64,000 bases of DNA. It comes from Collinsella aerofaciens (GTDB taxonomy: Bacteria; Actinomycetota; Coriobacteriia; Coriobacteriales; Coriobacteriaceae). Numbering within the stretch: position 1 is the stretch's first letter; each line of letters opens with the position of its first letter. Below, piece by piece: positions 8,978 through 18,058 of the stretch. Under the pieces are notes generated by a model. It ran no database searches, was not told the origin of the DNA, and worked only from the letters and a program-made list of their open reading frames with translations. Position numbers and translations under genes: made by a program. Where the stretch lies: contig NZ_JADNDZ010000121.1 in the NCBI RefSeq assembly GCF_015552075.1, positions 49,778-113,777 on the forward strand, in the 5' to 3' direction.

Positions 8978-10363
8978 CTAGTCGATCTTGTTGTTGGTCA
9001 GACCGGCGCGGAACACGGTGGCATCGCCATCGGCCTGGCTCGGATCGTAGAGGTTCAGGGCAGCCACATACATGGCGGCAGCGGTGACCAGGTCGTCCTT
9101 GTAGGTGACCTCGTTGGGAGCGTGAGCCTGAGACTCGGCACCCGGACCAAAGCCGACGCAGGGGATGCCATAGCGGCCCTGGATGGAGACGCAGTTCGTG
9201 GAGAAGGTCCACTTGTCGCACAGCGGACGACCGGTGCGCTTGTCCATGCTGGGCTCGCAGCCGATGCGCTCGTCACCGAACATGGCCTTGTGGGCGTCGA
9301 CGAGGGCCTTGACGTGCGGAGCAGTCTCCTTGTTGATCCACGTGGGGAAGTAAGCCTCGGTCTCGTAGACCTCGCCGGTCCAGGACGGACGGTCGTACAT
9401 GTACATGGAGACCTTCACGTCGTCGCCGTACTTCTTGGCGGCCGGCAGGTTACGGATCTCGTCCAGGCAGGACTCCCAGGTCTCACCAGCGGTCATGCGA
9501 CGGTCGATGGAGATGGCGCAGGAGTCAGCGACAGCGCAGCGGCTGGGGCTGGTGTAGAAGATCTGGCTGACGGTGCAGGTGCCGCGACCCAGGAAGCGGG
9601 CGTCCTCGAAGTGCTCGGGGTTGTACTTGGGGTCGAGCATCTTGACGAGACCCTTGATGTCGGTCGACTCGTCGCAGCCGTTGTTGTTGAGAGCGCGAAC
9701 GTCGGCGATGATGTCGGCCATCTTGTAGATGGCGTTGTCGCCGCGGTCGGGAGCGGAGCCGTGGCAGGAGGTGCCGTGAACGTCGACGCGGATCTCCATG
9801 CGGCCGCGGTGACCGCGATAGATGCCGCCGTCGGTGGGCTCGGTGGAAATGACGAACTCGGGCTTAATGCCGTCCTTGTTGTAGATGTACTGCCAGCACA
9901 TGCCGTCGCAGTCCTCTTCCTGGACGGTGCCGACGACCATGATCTTGTAGCCCTCGGGGATGAGGCCCATGTCCTTCATCATCTTGGCAGCGTAGGTAGC
10001 AGAAGCCATGCCACCCTCCTGGTCGGAGCCGCCGCGGCCATAGATGATCTCATCGGTCTCGTAGCCCTCATAAGGATCGGCATCCCAGTTATCGATGTTG
10101 CCGATGCCGACGGTGTCGATGTGAGAGTCGATGGCGATGATCTTGTCGCCCTCGCCCATAAAGCCCATAACGTTGCCCAGGCCGTCGACCTTGACCTCGT
10201 CATAGCCAAGGCTCTCCATCTCGGCCTTGATGCAGGCAACAACCTCACCCTCCTCGCAGGACTCAGAGGGATGGGAGATCATAGCGCGCAGGAAGCGAGT
10301 CATATCAGCACGATGGGACTCAGCAGCAGCCTTGATAGCGTCGAAATCGAGTTCTTTAGCCAT
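8978..10363 (-). CDS. ygeY: YgeY, M20-family metal-dependent hydrolase/deacylase
   Basis: YgeY is an M20 peptidase-fold hydrolase tied to purine islands. Its natural amide substrate is unsettled, but it probably acts just before DpaL. The 461-residue protein has the metal sites DSHIDTV (H81, D83), the bridging aspartate in [10 protein letters not shown] (D115) and the catalytic glutamates in TVQEED (E149, E150). It is about 60 residues longer than E. coli YgeY. Its closing residues (…[11 protein letters not shown]) extend past the usual end. It is 74 bases after dpaL. Confidence 0.9.
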   Translation of the reverse strand: MAKELDFDAIKAAAESHRADMTRFLRAMISHPSESCEEGEVVACIKAEMESLGYDEVKVDGLGNVMGFMGEGDKIIAIDSHIDTVGIGNIDNWDADPYEGYETDEIIYGRGGSDQEGGMASATYAAKMMKDMGLIPEGYKIMVVGTVQEEDCDGMCWQYIYNKDGIKPEFVISTEPTDGGIYRGHRGRMEIRVDVHGTSCHGSAPDRGDNAIYKMADIIADVRALNNNGCDESTDIKGLVKMLDPKYNPEHFEDARFLGRGTCTVSQIFYTSPSRCAVADSCAISIDRRMTAGETWESCLDEIRNLPAAKKYGDDVKVSMYMYDRPSWTGEVYETEAYFPTWINKETAPHVKALVDAHKAMFGDERIGCEPSMDKRTGRPLCDKWTFSTNCVSIQGRYGIPCVGFGPGAESQAHAPNEVTYKDDLVTAAAMYVAALNLYDPSQADGDATVFRAGLTNNKID

Positions 10364-10437
10364 TGTTCATAACCTTTCAAACGAAGGAATCTACCTGTGA
10401 GGTGGCGGAGCGATACCTATTTACTCCGCCCCAACGA

Positions 10438-11652
10438 TTAGCAAGTGGGATATTCGCCTTCCCAAACAATGCGGCGATACTGGTCGGGATCGGTGTCGCC
10501 CTCGGTGGAGAAGCAGAGCACGGAGCTCGTCTTGTCCAGGCCGATGAGCTCCTTGAGCTCGGCGTACTCGGGATCGAGCATGAGGGTCTCGACCAGGCCG
10601 GTGGTCACAGCGCCGGACTCGCCGGAGATGACGCGCGGGTCGCCCTTCTCGGGAGCGCCCAGGGTGCGCATGCCGCGAGCGGTGACCCAGTCGGGGCAGG
10701 ACACGAAGGCGGTGGTGTGGTTGCGCAGGATATCCCAGCCCAGGATGTTGGGTTCGCCGCAGCACAGGCCGGCCATGATGGAGGGCATGTCGCCGTCCAC
10801 GATGCGCGGATCGCCGTCGCCGGCGGCAGCGCCCTTGTACAGGCAGGCGGCAGGCGCGCACTCAACCACGACGAAGGTGGGCGGGTTATCGGGATACAGG
10901 TTGGTGAAGTAGCCCACCACGGCGCCGGCGAGCGAACCCACGCCAGCCTGGACAAACACGTGCGTCGGGCGGTTGATGGCCATCTCGCGCAGCTGCTCGG
11001 CAGCCTCGGAAGCCATGGTGCCGTAACCCTCCATGATCCAGGACGGGATCTTCTCGTAGCCCTCCCAGGCGGTGTCCTGAACGATGACGCCGCGCTCGCA
11101 GGCGTCGGCCTCGGCGGCGGCCATGCGCACGCACTCGTCGTAGTTGACCTCTTCAATGGTCACCGTGGCGCCCTCGGCGGCAATGTTATCGAAGCGGGGT
11201 TTGGTGGAACCCTTGGGCATGTGCACGACAGCCTTCTGGCCCAGCTTGTTGGCAGCCCATGCCACGCCGCGGCCATGGTTGCCGTCGGTGGCGGTAAAGA
11301 AGGTAGCCTGGCCAAAGTCCTCGGCCAGCTGATCGGAGGTCAGGTAATCGAAGGTGCAGTCGGCAACGTCCTTGCCGGTCTCGTCGGCAATGTAGTTGGC
11401 CATGGCAAACGAGCCGCCCAGGACCTTAAAGGCGTTGAGGCCAAAGCGATAGCTCTCGTCCTTAACGCACAGGTTGGACAGGCCCAGGCGCGCGGCCTGG
11501 CCGTCCAGGCGGGCAAGCGGAGTGACGGTGTACTGAGGGAACGACTGGTGGAAGGCACGGGCCTTCTTCACGTGGTCGAGACTCATGATTCCCAAGTGCT
11601 TGTCATCGCTCTTGGGCATCGTGTTGCCCGCCCACTGGATCTTATCGGCCAT
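10438..11652 (-). CDS. dpaL: Diaminopropionate ammonia-lyase
   Basis: This PLP enzyme (ygeX in E. coli) converts 2,3-diaminopropionate to pyruvate and two ammonia through 2-aminoacrylate. The 404-residue protein has the PLP lysine in RFGLNAFKVLGG (K76), the TATDGNHGRGVA substrate/phosphate loop and the glycine-rich GVGSLAGAVVGY. Both chirality-tolerant lyases of this family and purine-island copies share these motifs. It is the first gene of the leftward dpaL-ygeY-ygeW operon and is divergent from a YheO-type regulator across 277 bases. Confidence 0.95.
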   Translation of the reverse strand: MADKIQWAGNTMPKSDDKHLGIMSLDHVKKARAFHQSFPQYTVTPLARLDGQAARLGLSNLCVKDESYRFGLNAFKVLGGSFAMANYIADETGKDVADCTFDYLTSDQLAEDFGQATFFTATDGNHGRGVAWAANKLGQKAVVHMPKGSTKPRFDNIAAEGATVTIEEVNYDECVRMAAAEADACERGVIVQDTAWEGYEKIPSWIMEGYGTMASEAAEQLREMAINRPTHVFVQAGVGSLAGAVVGYFTNLYPDNPPTFVVVECAPAACLYKGAAAGDGDPRIVDGDMPSIMAGLCCGEPNILGWDILRNHTTAFVSCPDWVTARGMRTLGAPEKGDPRVISGESGAVTTGLVETLMLDPEYAELKELIGLDKTSSVLCFSTEGDTDPDQYRRIVWEGEYPTC

Positions 11653-11744
11653 ACGGTGAACTCCTTAAGTCCTCTCTTGCCGGCCCCCGCATACGCGTTT
11701 CAGCCCGATCCCATTCACACGGCTGAACTTTTATGTGGATGCCA

Positions 11745-11810
11745 AACAAAAAGTTTGTTAGTAATGTTCTATCACACTTTTTGATTGGTATACCTAACGA
11801 ATTGTTTGTT
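11745..11810. promoter_or_regulatory. Two operator-like repeats between dpaL and its divergent regulator
   Basis: Two 15-base sites, AACAAAAAGTTTGTT (11745-11759) and AACGAATTGTTTGTT (11796-11810), match at 12 positions and are spaced 51 bases start to start, nearly five helical turns. Each has weak internal dyad symmetry (AAC/GTT). The position suggests binding by the neighbouring YheO-type regulator, which is inference. The whole gap 11653-11929 is AT-rich and holds no gene. Confidence 0.5.
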
Positions 11811-11929
11811 GCCGCAATCGGTACTTTTTCGCCGCCGAACGGTCATGAATTGCCTTGTTGATGGATTTGTTTGCGGTCATGTGTGGTTTATGGCACAGTG
11901 AGCCCAAACTAATTTTTAGGAAGGCACCT

Positions 11930-12583
11930 ATGACCCCCGCACAGATTGAGTTTTATAAGCGCCTTGCACACGGCCTGGCGCTCCAATTTGGCCCCAACTG
12001 CGAAATCGTCGTCCACGATCTGGAGACCGATGACGTGGACCACTCCATCGTAGTGATTGAAAACGGCCACGTCAGCGGGCGCAAACTGGGTGACGGCCCC
12101 AGCCATATCGTGTTTGAGTCCATGCACGAGGGCGCCACCGATGTACACGACCGCGAGCCGTACCTCACTAAAACCACCGACGGTAAGCTGCTCAAATCGT
12201 CGACGATCTTTATCCGCAACGACGAGGGCAAGCCCGTCGGCATTTTGGGCATCAACTTTGACATTACGCTTATGAAGGCTTTTGAGCGTTCGCTCGACGC
12301 CTTTACCGGCACCGGCGGCACGGGCTATACCGAGCCCGAGCCCATTACCAAGAACATCGGCGACCTGCTCGAGGACCTGCTGCACGAGTGCGAGCAGTTT
12401 GTGGGCAAGCCCGCGGCACTCATGACCAAAGACGAGCGCATTCGTGCCATTGGCTACCTCGACCGTCGCGGCGCCTTCCTCATTTCCAAGTCGAGCGAGC
12501 GCGCCTGCGAGTTCTTTGGCATCTCCAAGTACAGCTTCTATAGCTACCTCAATGAGGCCAAGGCTGCTGCCGGCGACAAGTAG
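11930..12583 (+). CDS. YheO-type PAS/helix-turn-helix transcriptional regulator (left copy)
   Basis: The 217-residue protein has the YheO-like PAS fold in its first half (MTPAQIEFYKRLAHGLA, then NCEIVVHDL and GHVSGRKLGDG). A C-terminal helix-turn-helix region lies around residues 170-215 (ACEFFGISKYSFYSYLNEAK). Relatives such as DauR control amino-acid catabolism. I chose the ATG at 11930 because AGGAAGG precedes it; the frame extends 25 codons further without a ribosome site. Divergence from dpaL suggests it controls that operon. A paralogue lies at 33.5 kb beside the purine permease. Confidence 0.88.
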   Translation: MTPAQIEFYKRLAHGLALQFGPNCEIVVHDLETDDVDHSIVVIENGHVSGRKLGDGPSHIVFESMHEGATDVHDREPYLTKTTDGKLLKSSTIFIRNDEGKPVGILGINFDITLMKAFERSLDAFTGTGGTGYTEPEPITKNIGDLLEDLLHECEQFVGKPAALMTKDERIRAIGYLDRRGAFLISKSSERACEFFGISKYSFYSYLNEAKAAAGDK

Positions 12584-12706
12584 GCACTCGCCTGGATTGC
12601 CCCTCCCCTTTTGGGCGCGAGTTCTGGAAAGCACGAATCCAAGACCGAGCCGCTTGGGAAGTTCCATATAATCGATGTCATTAGTATTTCGAAAGGATGG
12701 AACAGA

Positions 12707-13669
12707 ATGGCGTTGAGCAAGGCATCATGCACCGGTCGCGGATTGATTCCGGCAATTGGTGGACATGTGCACCGCATGTTCGATGAGAGTGAAGACGACC
12801 TGTTTTCGCTGAGCCTTGACGACGTGATGGATGATCGCCCGTGGACCGCCGACGAACTCATGGGCGGCGGGGCTCGCCCGTCAAGTCCCAATCCCGCACT
12901 TGCGCCTAAGCCCGCATCTGCGCCGACGCCCGCGCCTACGCCCGCACCCACTTCGGCGCCCACGACCGCTCCCCGCCCCGCAAGCGACCCGTCCGAGACG
13001 GCGGCATTTCTCGCTGCGGCGACGCAGGGCAAATCGGCCGACAGCACCGTTATGTACAACGCCCAGCAGTTGCCCGTTCCTGCGGCACGCAAGCCTCCGG
13101 TCACAAGGCTCGATGAGCCCGTTGCCCATCAGGTTGCCTACGATTCCTGGGCTGCAACCGATCTGGATGAGACCTCTACCGGCATGCCGGCGCTCGACGT
13201 TCCAGTTAACCCGCTTTTTGCCGCCAACACGAGCGCCGCGGACTATGAGGGCGGTGCGGCATATTCCGATTATTCCGATGGCTATGCTGGCAACGGTCGC
13301 ATCGAGACCGAGAACTATGGCACCGCATCGAGCGATTATCTCAACGATCCGTACGCCGCCACGCCTGCACCGGAATATGACCCGGAGGCCGCGTCCGCGC
13401 CGGCGTATACCAAAAGCACGGGCGAAGAGCGCTTTGCCGATTATTACGCCGAGGAAAAGGCGCTGCGTTTCTCGGAATTTCCGCAGGCAGTCAAGGTTGC
13501 CTTTATCGCCATTATCATTGCCCTGCTCGGTGTCATTGCGTTTGAGGGGTTCCAGCTGTTCCGCGGCCCCACCCAAGCGGAGTCGGAGACCCAGCAAAAA
13601 GAGGACGATAACCAGTACCTGGACATCAACACCCTCAAGGGCGACCCCAACGACGGAGACGACGAGTAG
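12707..13669 (+). CDS. Unknown bitopic membrane protein with Pro/Ala-rich linker
   Basis: I do not recognise this 320-residue protein. It has no signal peptide. Residues 1-50 are acidic (DESEDDLFSLSLDDVMDD) and are followed by a Pro/Ala/Thr-rich linker of about 40 residues, then a low-complexity Tyr/Asp/Ser region. One membrane helix (AFIAIIIALLGVIAFEGF, about 265-282) comes next, with an acidic 35-residue tail. The topology would be a large cytoplasmic N-terminus and a short outside tail. The ATG at 12707 follows GAAAGGA; the frame stays open upstream but without a ribosome site. It stands alone between the purine regulator and the accessory block. Confidence 0.7.
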   Translation: MALSKASCTGRGLIPAIGGHVHRMFDESEDDLFSLSLDDVMDDRPWTADELMGGGARPSSPNPALAPKPASAPTPAPTPAPTSAPTTAPRPASDPSETAAFLAAATQGKSADSTVMYNAQQLPVPAARKPPVTRLDEPVAHQVAYDSWAATDLDETSTGMPALDVPVNPLFAANTSAADYEGGAAYSDYSDGYAGNGRIETENYGTASSDYLNDPYAATPAPEYDPEAASAPAYTKSTGEERFADYYAEEKALRFSEFPQAVKVAFIAIIIALLGVIAFEGFQLFRGPTQAESETQQKEDDNQYLDINTLKGDPNDGDDE

Positions 13670-13737
13670 CGAGAGCTGAAGGCGGCCGCAGGATCCCGCA
13701 TCCAGCACCGGCTTCTAAGTGCTGTTTTGTCATCCAG

Positions 13738-13816
13738 CTACACTTTTCCGAAGTTTTAAGGTGCCTATTTCGACACTTTTCCGTACTTTTACACGGCTGA
13801 TTTCGACACTTTTCCG
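13738..13816. repeat. Three tandem repeats with a 33-base period
   Basis: The core (C/G)ACACTTTTCCG occurs at 13739-13750, 13772-13783 and 13805-13816, exactly 33 bases apart. CGACACTTTTCCG is identical in the last two units, and the spacer ends in CTATTT or CTGATTT. The stretch 13670-14034 contains no gene, only this array and the hairpin at 13849-13878. The array has too few units and no true spacers for CRISPR. It could be a protein-binding array. Confidence 0.75.
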
Positions 13817-13848
13817 GATGGAAGCCGAATAATCACTTGGGAAACCAA

Positions 13849-13878
13849 CGCCATCCGCGCGTCATTTCGCGGATGGCG
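13849..13878 (+). terminator. Terminator-like hairpin
   Basis: CGCCATCCGCG (13849-13859) pairs perfectly with 13868-13878 across an 8-base loop, followed by CTTGATTTCT. The T-run is imperfect. It may end transcripts from the membrane-protein gene at 12.7-13.7 kb. Confidence 0.5.
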
Positions 13879-14034
13879 CTTGATTTCTGTCCGTACACGT
13901 TGATAGACCCCATCGTGCCCGCAAGGAGCGGGCGCGTTTTATCCAGAGTCGGGGTAGAGAGTTGGCTCCACGATCCCGACGCCAACCGGCCAAGAGGCAC
14001 GGTGGCCCTGCCAATATCGATGAAAGGAGTCCGT

Positions 14035-14460
14035 ATGGACAATTTCTCCGTGCGCAGTGAGCGCAACTTCCACAACCTGGCAGCCAAGCCAAAACGAATG
14101 CATCTTCTGGACAAGCCGAACGGCTATGCCTCGGCCATGGTCAAGAGCAGTCTCCCCCACCAGATGCGCTTTACCGTGCAGGCGCTCGAGAAAGAGCTCT
14201 ACACCGCCGGCGACCCGCACGTACTGCAGATTAAGCTGCTTGGAGACGACTCGCGCGAGCTGTCTAGCTGGAAGCTGTTTGCCGACGGCACGTGCGTCGC
14301 AAGCGGTTCGGGTGACTTTGCCCGCGAGTGCTTCTGCGAGGGAGCTGAGGTGTTTCTGGACCTGTGTCGCGACGCCGTCGAGACTGCCGAGCTGTGCCAG
14401 TGGAGCGAGAGGGAGTACGAGCTGTTGGGTGCCGCGCGCGGGATTGCGGGGGGGGTGTAG
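14035..14460 (+). CDS. Small protein of unknown function
   Basis: The 141-residue protein starts MDNFSVRSERNFHNLAAK, and its ATG follows a clear GAAAGGAG. It has no signal peptide or membrane helix and no motif I recognise. The middle (HVLQIKLLGDDSRELSSWKLFADG) looks like a beta-rich fold. The C-terminal part has three cysteines. The frame is open upstream but lacks a start signal. It has no operon partner. Confidence 0.65.
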   Translation: MDNFSVRSERNFHNLAAKPKRMHLLDKPNGYASAMVKSSLPHQMRFTVQALEKELYTAGDPHVLQIKLLGDDSRELSSWKLFADGTCVASGSGDFARECFCEGAEVFLDLCRDAVETAELCQWSEREYELLGAARGIAGGV

Positions 14461-14784
14461 GAACAGAAGCCTCATGACGGTGGCCTCAGCTGGAATGACG
14501 TATCGCTCGATAAATGATCTCAACAACGTAGCCGATGCGCCGCATTTCACCTCAAAGGCATTGAGCGATCAGGAGGCGTCCAGCATTTCTTTGATATCCC
14601 CAATTGATTGTTCCGAGAAAGTCTCTTCATGTCCTTATAATCGCCCTTACGAGAAACGTGGACGAGACAGGCGTCCATATGCCGTCTCTAAACTAACGAG
14701 CCGTTCGCGGAAAGAACATCTGGCTAGCATGGGCCAAAGATATACTGGTATCGCTGCAACAATTATGGAAGATCGGCACCACCA
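14461..14784. other. 324-base gene-free stretch
   Basis: No convincing gene is seen. A TTATAAT sequence near 14636-14642 could be a -10 box for the following surface-protein gene, but no good -35 is placed correctly. The ribosome site before 14785 is also weak. Confidence 0.4.
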
Positions 14785-16599
14785 ATGACCTCCTTGAAAT
14801 TCTCCAGGCGCTTCGCGCTTAGCCTGCTCGCCTCGCTGTCCGCCACCGTAGCGCTTGCTTTGCCCTCAACCGCCCTAGCCGCGTCGGACCCGAACCCGCC
14901 CAGCATCTCCAACGTGACGATATCCGCGACGACAGTCACGGCCGGCTCCACGCTGCATGTCGGCTATAGCGTCGATGACCCTAACGGGGTACGGTCCGTC
15001 ACGCCCATAGTCGAAGTCCTTGTCGAAAACGATACCGGAGACCATGGAATCAGTTCCCGTCTCGCCTTCTCGTCGACCGGCAACACGACCGCGGGCTTCG
15101 ATATCTCCACCTCCCCGAGCGACCGGCCCTGCAGGTACCGGATCATCGGCCTCGGCGTGACCGATAGTCTTGGATGGGTTACCGATGTCTACGACACGAC
15201 GTATGCCGAGGAGAAGGGGCTCGACTGTCCGACCTTCACCACCGACCCCCTCGAGTATGAGGTGACCGAGGGACCCGAGGACCAAAACCCGCCGACCGTG
15301 TCCTCCGTGTCGCTCTCGAGCAGGGAGGTCGCAACCGGTGCCGACCTCCACATCTCTTGGACCGTCTCCGATGCCGACGGCGTTCGCTCCGTTTCCCCCA
15401 TACTGCGGCAGGGCTGGGAGAATTCGGACGACGGCTGCTCTGTTTCGTCAGCCTATTATCACGGAGGCTCGTCTATCGACGGGTTTGACCTCACATTCGA
15501 CAGCAATAGGATCGGAAGGCACAGGCTGATCGGCCTTTCGGTCACCGATGGCCTAGAGTTCGAGACCGATGTGTACGAGAGTTCCTACGCCAGGGCCAAC
15601 GGCATTTCGGGCGCGACTTTCTCGGTTGGCGACCCGAGCGAGCTGTGCTTCGAGGTGACCGGCAGCGCGATCGACCGGAACCCGCCCACGGTCTCGAACG
15701 TTTCCATCTCCGCGAAGAGGGTCCCCGTCGGCGGGATCCTCCGTATCTATTGCAATGTAGGCGACGCGGACGGCGTAAAGTCTGTCTCCCCGATCCTCGG
15801 CGACCCCGGCTATGTCGAGGACCCGAACTCTTTAAAGACCCGCAAAACGTTGAGCTGCAGCTACGATGCGGCAAGGGGCTATATCGAAATCGAGTTCCCC
15901 ACGTCGCTCTCGATGGGCTCGTTTGAAATCCAAGCCCTCGCGGTCCTCGACAAGACGGGCCACGAGACCTTCGTCTACAGCTCCGCCTACGCCGAGCGTA
16001 ACGGCAAGACCGGCGTTCAGACCTTTGATGTCGACGACGCGGGGGACGTCACCTTCGACGTGACCGCTCCGCTGTATGCCGCCACCAAGGGCGACGGGCA
16101 GGCGTATGCAAAGGACGGCGAGGCCGGTCTGACCTTCCGCTTCAGCGGTCCTCTCGATGAGTTCACGCGTCTCCTCGTGGACGGAACTGAGGTCTCCGCC
16201 GAGAACTACACCGCAACCAGGGGCAGCACGATTATCGAGCTCAGGCCGTCCTACCTGGACACGCTCGCCGGCGGCGGACACACCGTCACGGCCGTCTGGA
16301 AGGACGGGACGGCGACCGATGCGTCCTTCACCGTGGAGGGGAAGGCCCAAGGGGAGCAGGCGGGCGGAAAGACCGACGTAGATTCACCCGGCGACAACAA
16401 AAGTGATCCTGCCACTCCTGAAAAGGACGCCGACGAGGCGGCTACAAAAAAGTCGGGACGCACGACAGCCGATGAACCAAAGCTCGCTGCAACCGGCGAC
16501 TCCACTTGGATGGCCAGCATCGCATTGGCCATGGCGGCCACGGCCTGCTTCACGGCAGCGAGAAGGCTTGAGCCCAAGCAGCATAGGCACGAACAGTAG
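14785..16599 (+). CDS. Three-repeat cell-surface protein with LAATG sorting signal
   Basis: This is a probable wall-anchored protein of 604 residues. A signal peptide spans about residues 1-32 (Lys/Arg, hydrophobic core, ALAAS). Three homologous domains of about 130 residues follow, each opening with an NPPTVSNVSIS-like line and containing a DADGVRSVSPI segment and a late VYxSxYA motif. A different fold (YAKDGEAGLTFRFSGPLDEF) follows from about 436 to 520, then an acidic linker. The C-terminus has LAATG at 567-571, a hydrophobic helix and a basic tail. LAxTG is the pentapeptide associated with class E sortases in actinobacteria. No sortase gene is in the window. Confidence 0.8.
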   Translation: MTSLKFSRRFALSLLASLSATVALALPSTALAASDPNPPSISNVTISATTVTAGSTLHVGYSVDDPNGVRSVTPIVEVLVENDTGDHGISSRLAFSSTGNTTAGFDISTSPSDRPCRYRIIGLGVTDSLGWVTDVYDTTYAEEKGLDCPTFTTDPLEYEVTEGPEDQNPPTVSSVSLSSREVATGADLHISWTVSDADGVRSVSPILRQGWENSDDGCSVSSAYYHGGSSIDGFDLTFDSNRIGRHRLIGLSVTDGLEFETDVYESSYARANGISGATFSVGDPSELCFEVTGSAIDRNPPTVSNVSISAKRVPVGGILRIYCNVGDADGVKSVSPILGDPGYVEDPNSLKTRKTLSCSYDAARGYIEIEFPTSLSMGSFEIQALAVLDKTGHETFVYSSAYAERNGKTGVQTFDVDDAGDVTFDVTAPLYAATKGDGQAYAKDGEAGLTFRFSGPLDEFTRLLVDGTEVSAENYTATRGSTIIELRPSYLDTLAGGGHTVTAVWKDGTATDASFTVEGKAQGEQAGGKTDVDSPGDNKSDPATPEKDADEAATKKSGRTTADEPKLAATGDSTWMASIALAMAATACFTAARRLEPKQHRHEQ

Positions 16600-16781
16600 C
16601 TCAAAGCGAACTCAACTGGGAAGGGCAGATGGATAGCCGTCCTTCTCTTATAATCAACCCAATCCGCTGAAATGCAATCAGTTAACGAGTTTCGCCAGAC
16701 GCTCGGCCTCTACCCCGCTCTAGCAAGCCACCAGGCGATGAGATAATGCCCACGACTATCAACGTAAGCAAGGAGCGCGCT

Positions 16782-18017
16782 ATGGCAGACAACGAGACCA
16801 AACCCTCGGCGAACGACGGCCGAGAGGAGCTCGTGGCAAAACAGCTCGCATCGACCAAAATCCACCTCGCGCTCACTCAGAAGCGGGTGGACGTCTCCGG
16901 CGCCATCAAGCTACCGCTCGAGCGAATTCCCCAACTCGGCGTGGCGTTCGCCTCGCTCCCCTCGATGTTTCGCACCGTCACCAACACGGTGAGCGTGCCC
17001 ACGCTGCTCCAGGCGACTGACAAATATGGTAACCTGCTCGATCCGTCGAAACTCAACACGTTCAAGGACGGCAGCGGTCTCACAGGGGGCTACCGCGACG
17101 CCGCCAAGGGCCTTGGGCAGGCGCGCTTCCACGTAGTCGAGGGCGACATCGCCACGAGCGTCACGCAGGTGCCTTACGATCCAACATCGCTATTCATGGC
17201 AGCCGCAATCGCGCAGATAAACCAAAAGCTCGACTCCATCCAGGAGTCCGTCGACGAAATGTTCGAGTACATGCGTCAGCGCGACAAGGCCAACATGCGT
17301 GGCAACCTCAAGACGCTCGCAGACATCCTCAACGGTTACGGCCTCAACTACGGCAACGCCACCTACATGGCAAACGCCCATATGAAGGTGCTCGACATCA
17401 AGCAGTCGTCCGCGCAGGACATGGAACTCTTCCGCTCGCAGGCACAGGCGGATCTGAAAAAGAAAGGGTTCATCGAGGTGCGAGACGGCTTGGGCAGACG
17501 CCTCGACAAGGTGCTCGACTACCTCAAAGACTGCCAGCTCGCCACCTACATCCACGCGTTCTCGCTGTTCCTCGAACCCATGCTCGCCCAGAACTTCGAG
17601 CCCGCAAAGCTCGCGGACGCCACTGCGAAGATCGAGGCTGATTCGATCGCGTACCGCGAGCTCTACACCGACTGCTACAACGCACTCGAAGCGGGGGCTG
17701 TCGACACCGTCGATGCGGCACTGCTGGGCGGTATCGCGTCCGCGGGCAAATTGCTCGGTCACGCCATCGCAAAGACCCCCGTGGGCGACCATACACTCAT
17801 CGACGAGGCGCTCGAAGGCGCAGGAGAGAGCATCGGAAAGTTCAACGACAAGCAATCCGAGAAACTCCTCGAAAAGCTCCATCAGGCAAAGACGCCCGAC
17901 GTCACGCCGTTCAAGCAGAGCGTAAAGGAGATCGACACCCTCTACAACCGCCCCGCGCAGATCGCCGTGGACGCCGAGAACGTCTACATCTTGCCTGCCA
18001 AGCAGCAGGAAGAGTAA
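16782..18017 (+). CDS. Protein of unknown function, 411 residues
   Basis: I do not recognise this protein. I chose the ATG at 16782 (MADNETKPSAND) because AAGGAG lies 7 bases upstream; an in-frame ATG 12 codons earlier lacks a ribosome site. It has no signal peptide. Residues around 140-200 look like a coiled coil (INQKLDSIQESVDEMFEYMRQ). Near 325 there is a glycine-rich hydrophobic stretch (ALLGGIASAGKLLGHAIA) that could be a membrane-active helix. The overall helical pattern with an internal hydrophobic hairpin resembles pore-forming or defence-type effectors, but this is only an impression. It is followed by a convergent exonuclease gene. Confidence 0.65.
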   Translation: MADNETKPSANDGREELVAKQLASTKIHLALTQKRVDVSGAIKLPLERIPQLGVAFASLPSMFRTVTNTVSVPTLLQATDKYGNLLDPSKLNTFKDGSGLTGGYRDAAKGLGQARFHVVEGDIATSVTQVPYDPTSLFMAAAIAQINQKLDSIQESVDEMFEYMRQRDKANMRGNLKTLADILNGYGLNYGNATYMANAHMKVLDIKQSSAQDMELFRSQAQADLKKKGFIEVRDGLGRRLDKVLDYLKDCQLATYIHAFSLFLEPMLAQNFEPAKLADATAKIEADSIAYRELYTDCYNALEAGAVDTVDAALLGGIASAGKLLGHAIAKTPVGDHTLIDEALEGAGESIGKFNDKQSEKLLEKLHQAKTPDVTPFKQSVKEIDTLYNRPAQIAVDAENVYILPAKQQEE

Positions 18018-18058
18018 CGATACGCGACAGGCACGCGCCATGCAGACAGCTAACGCCC

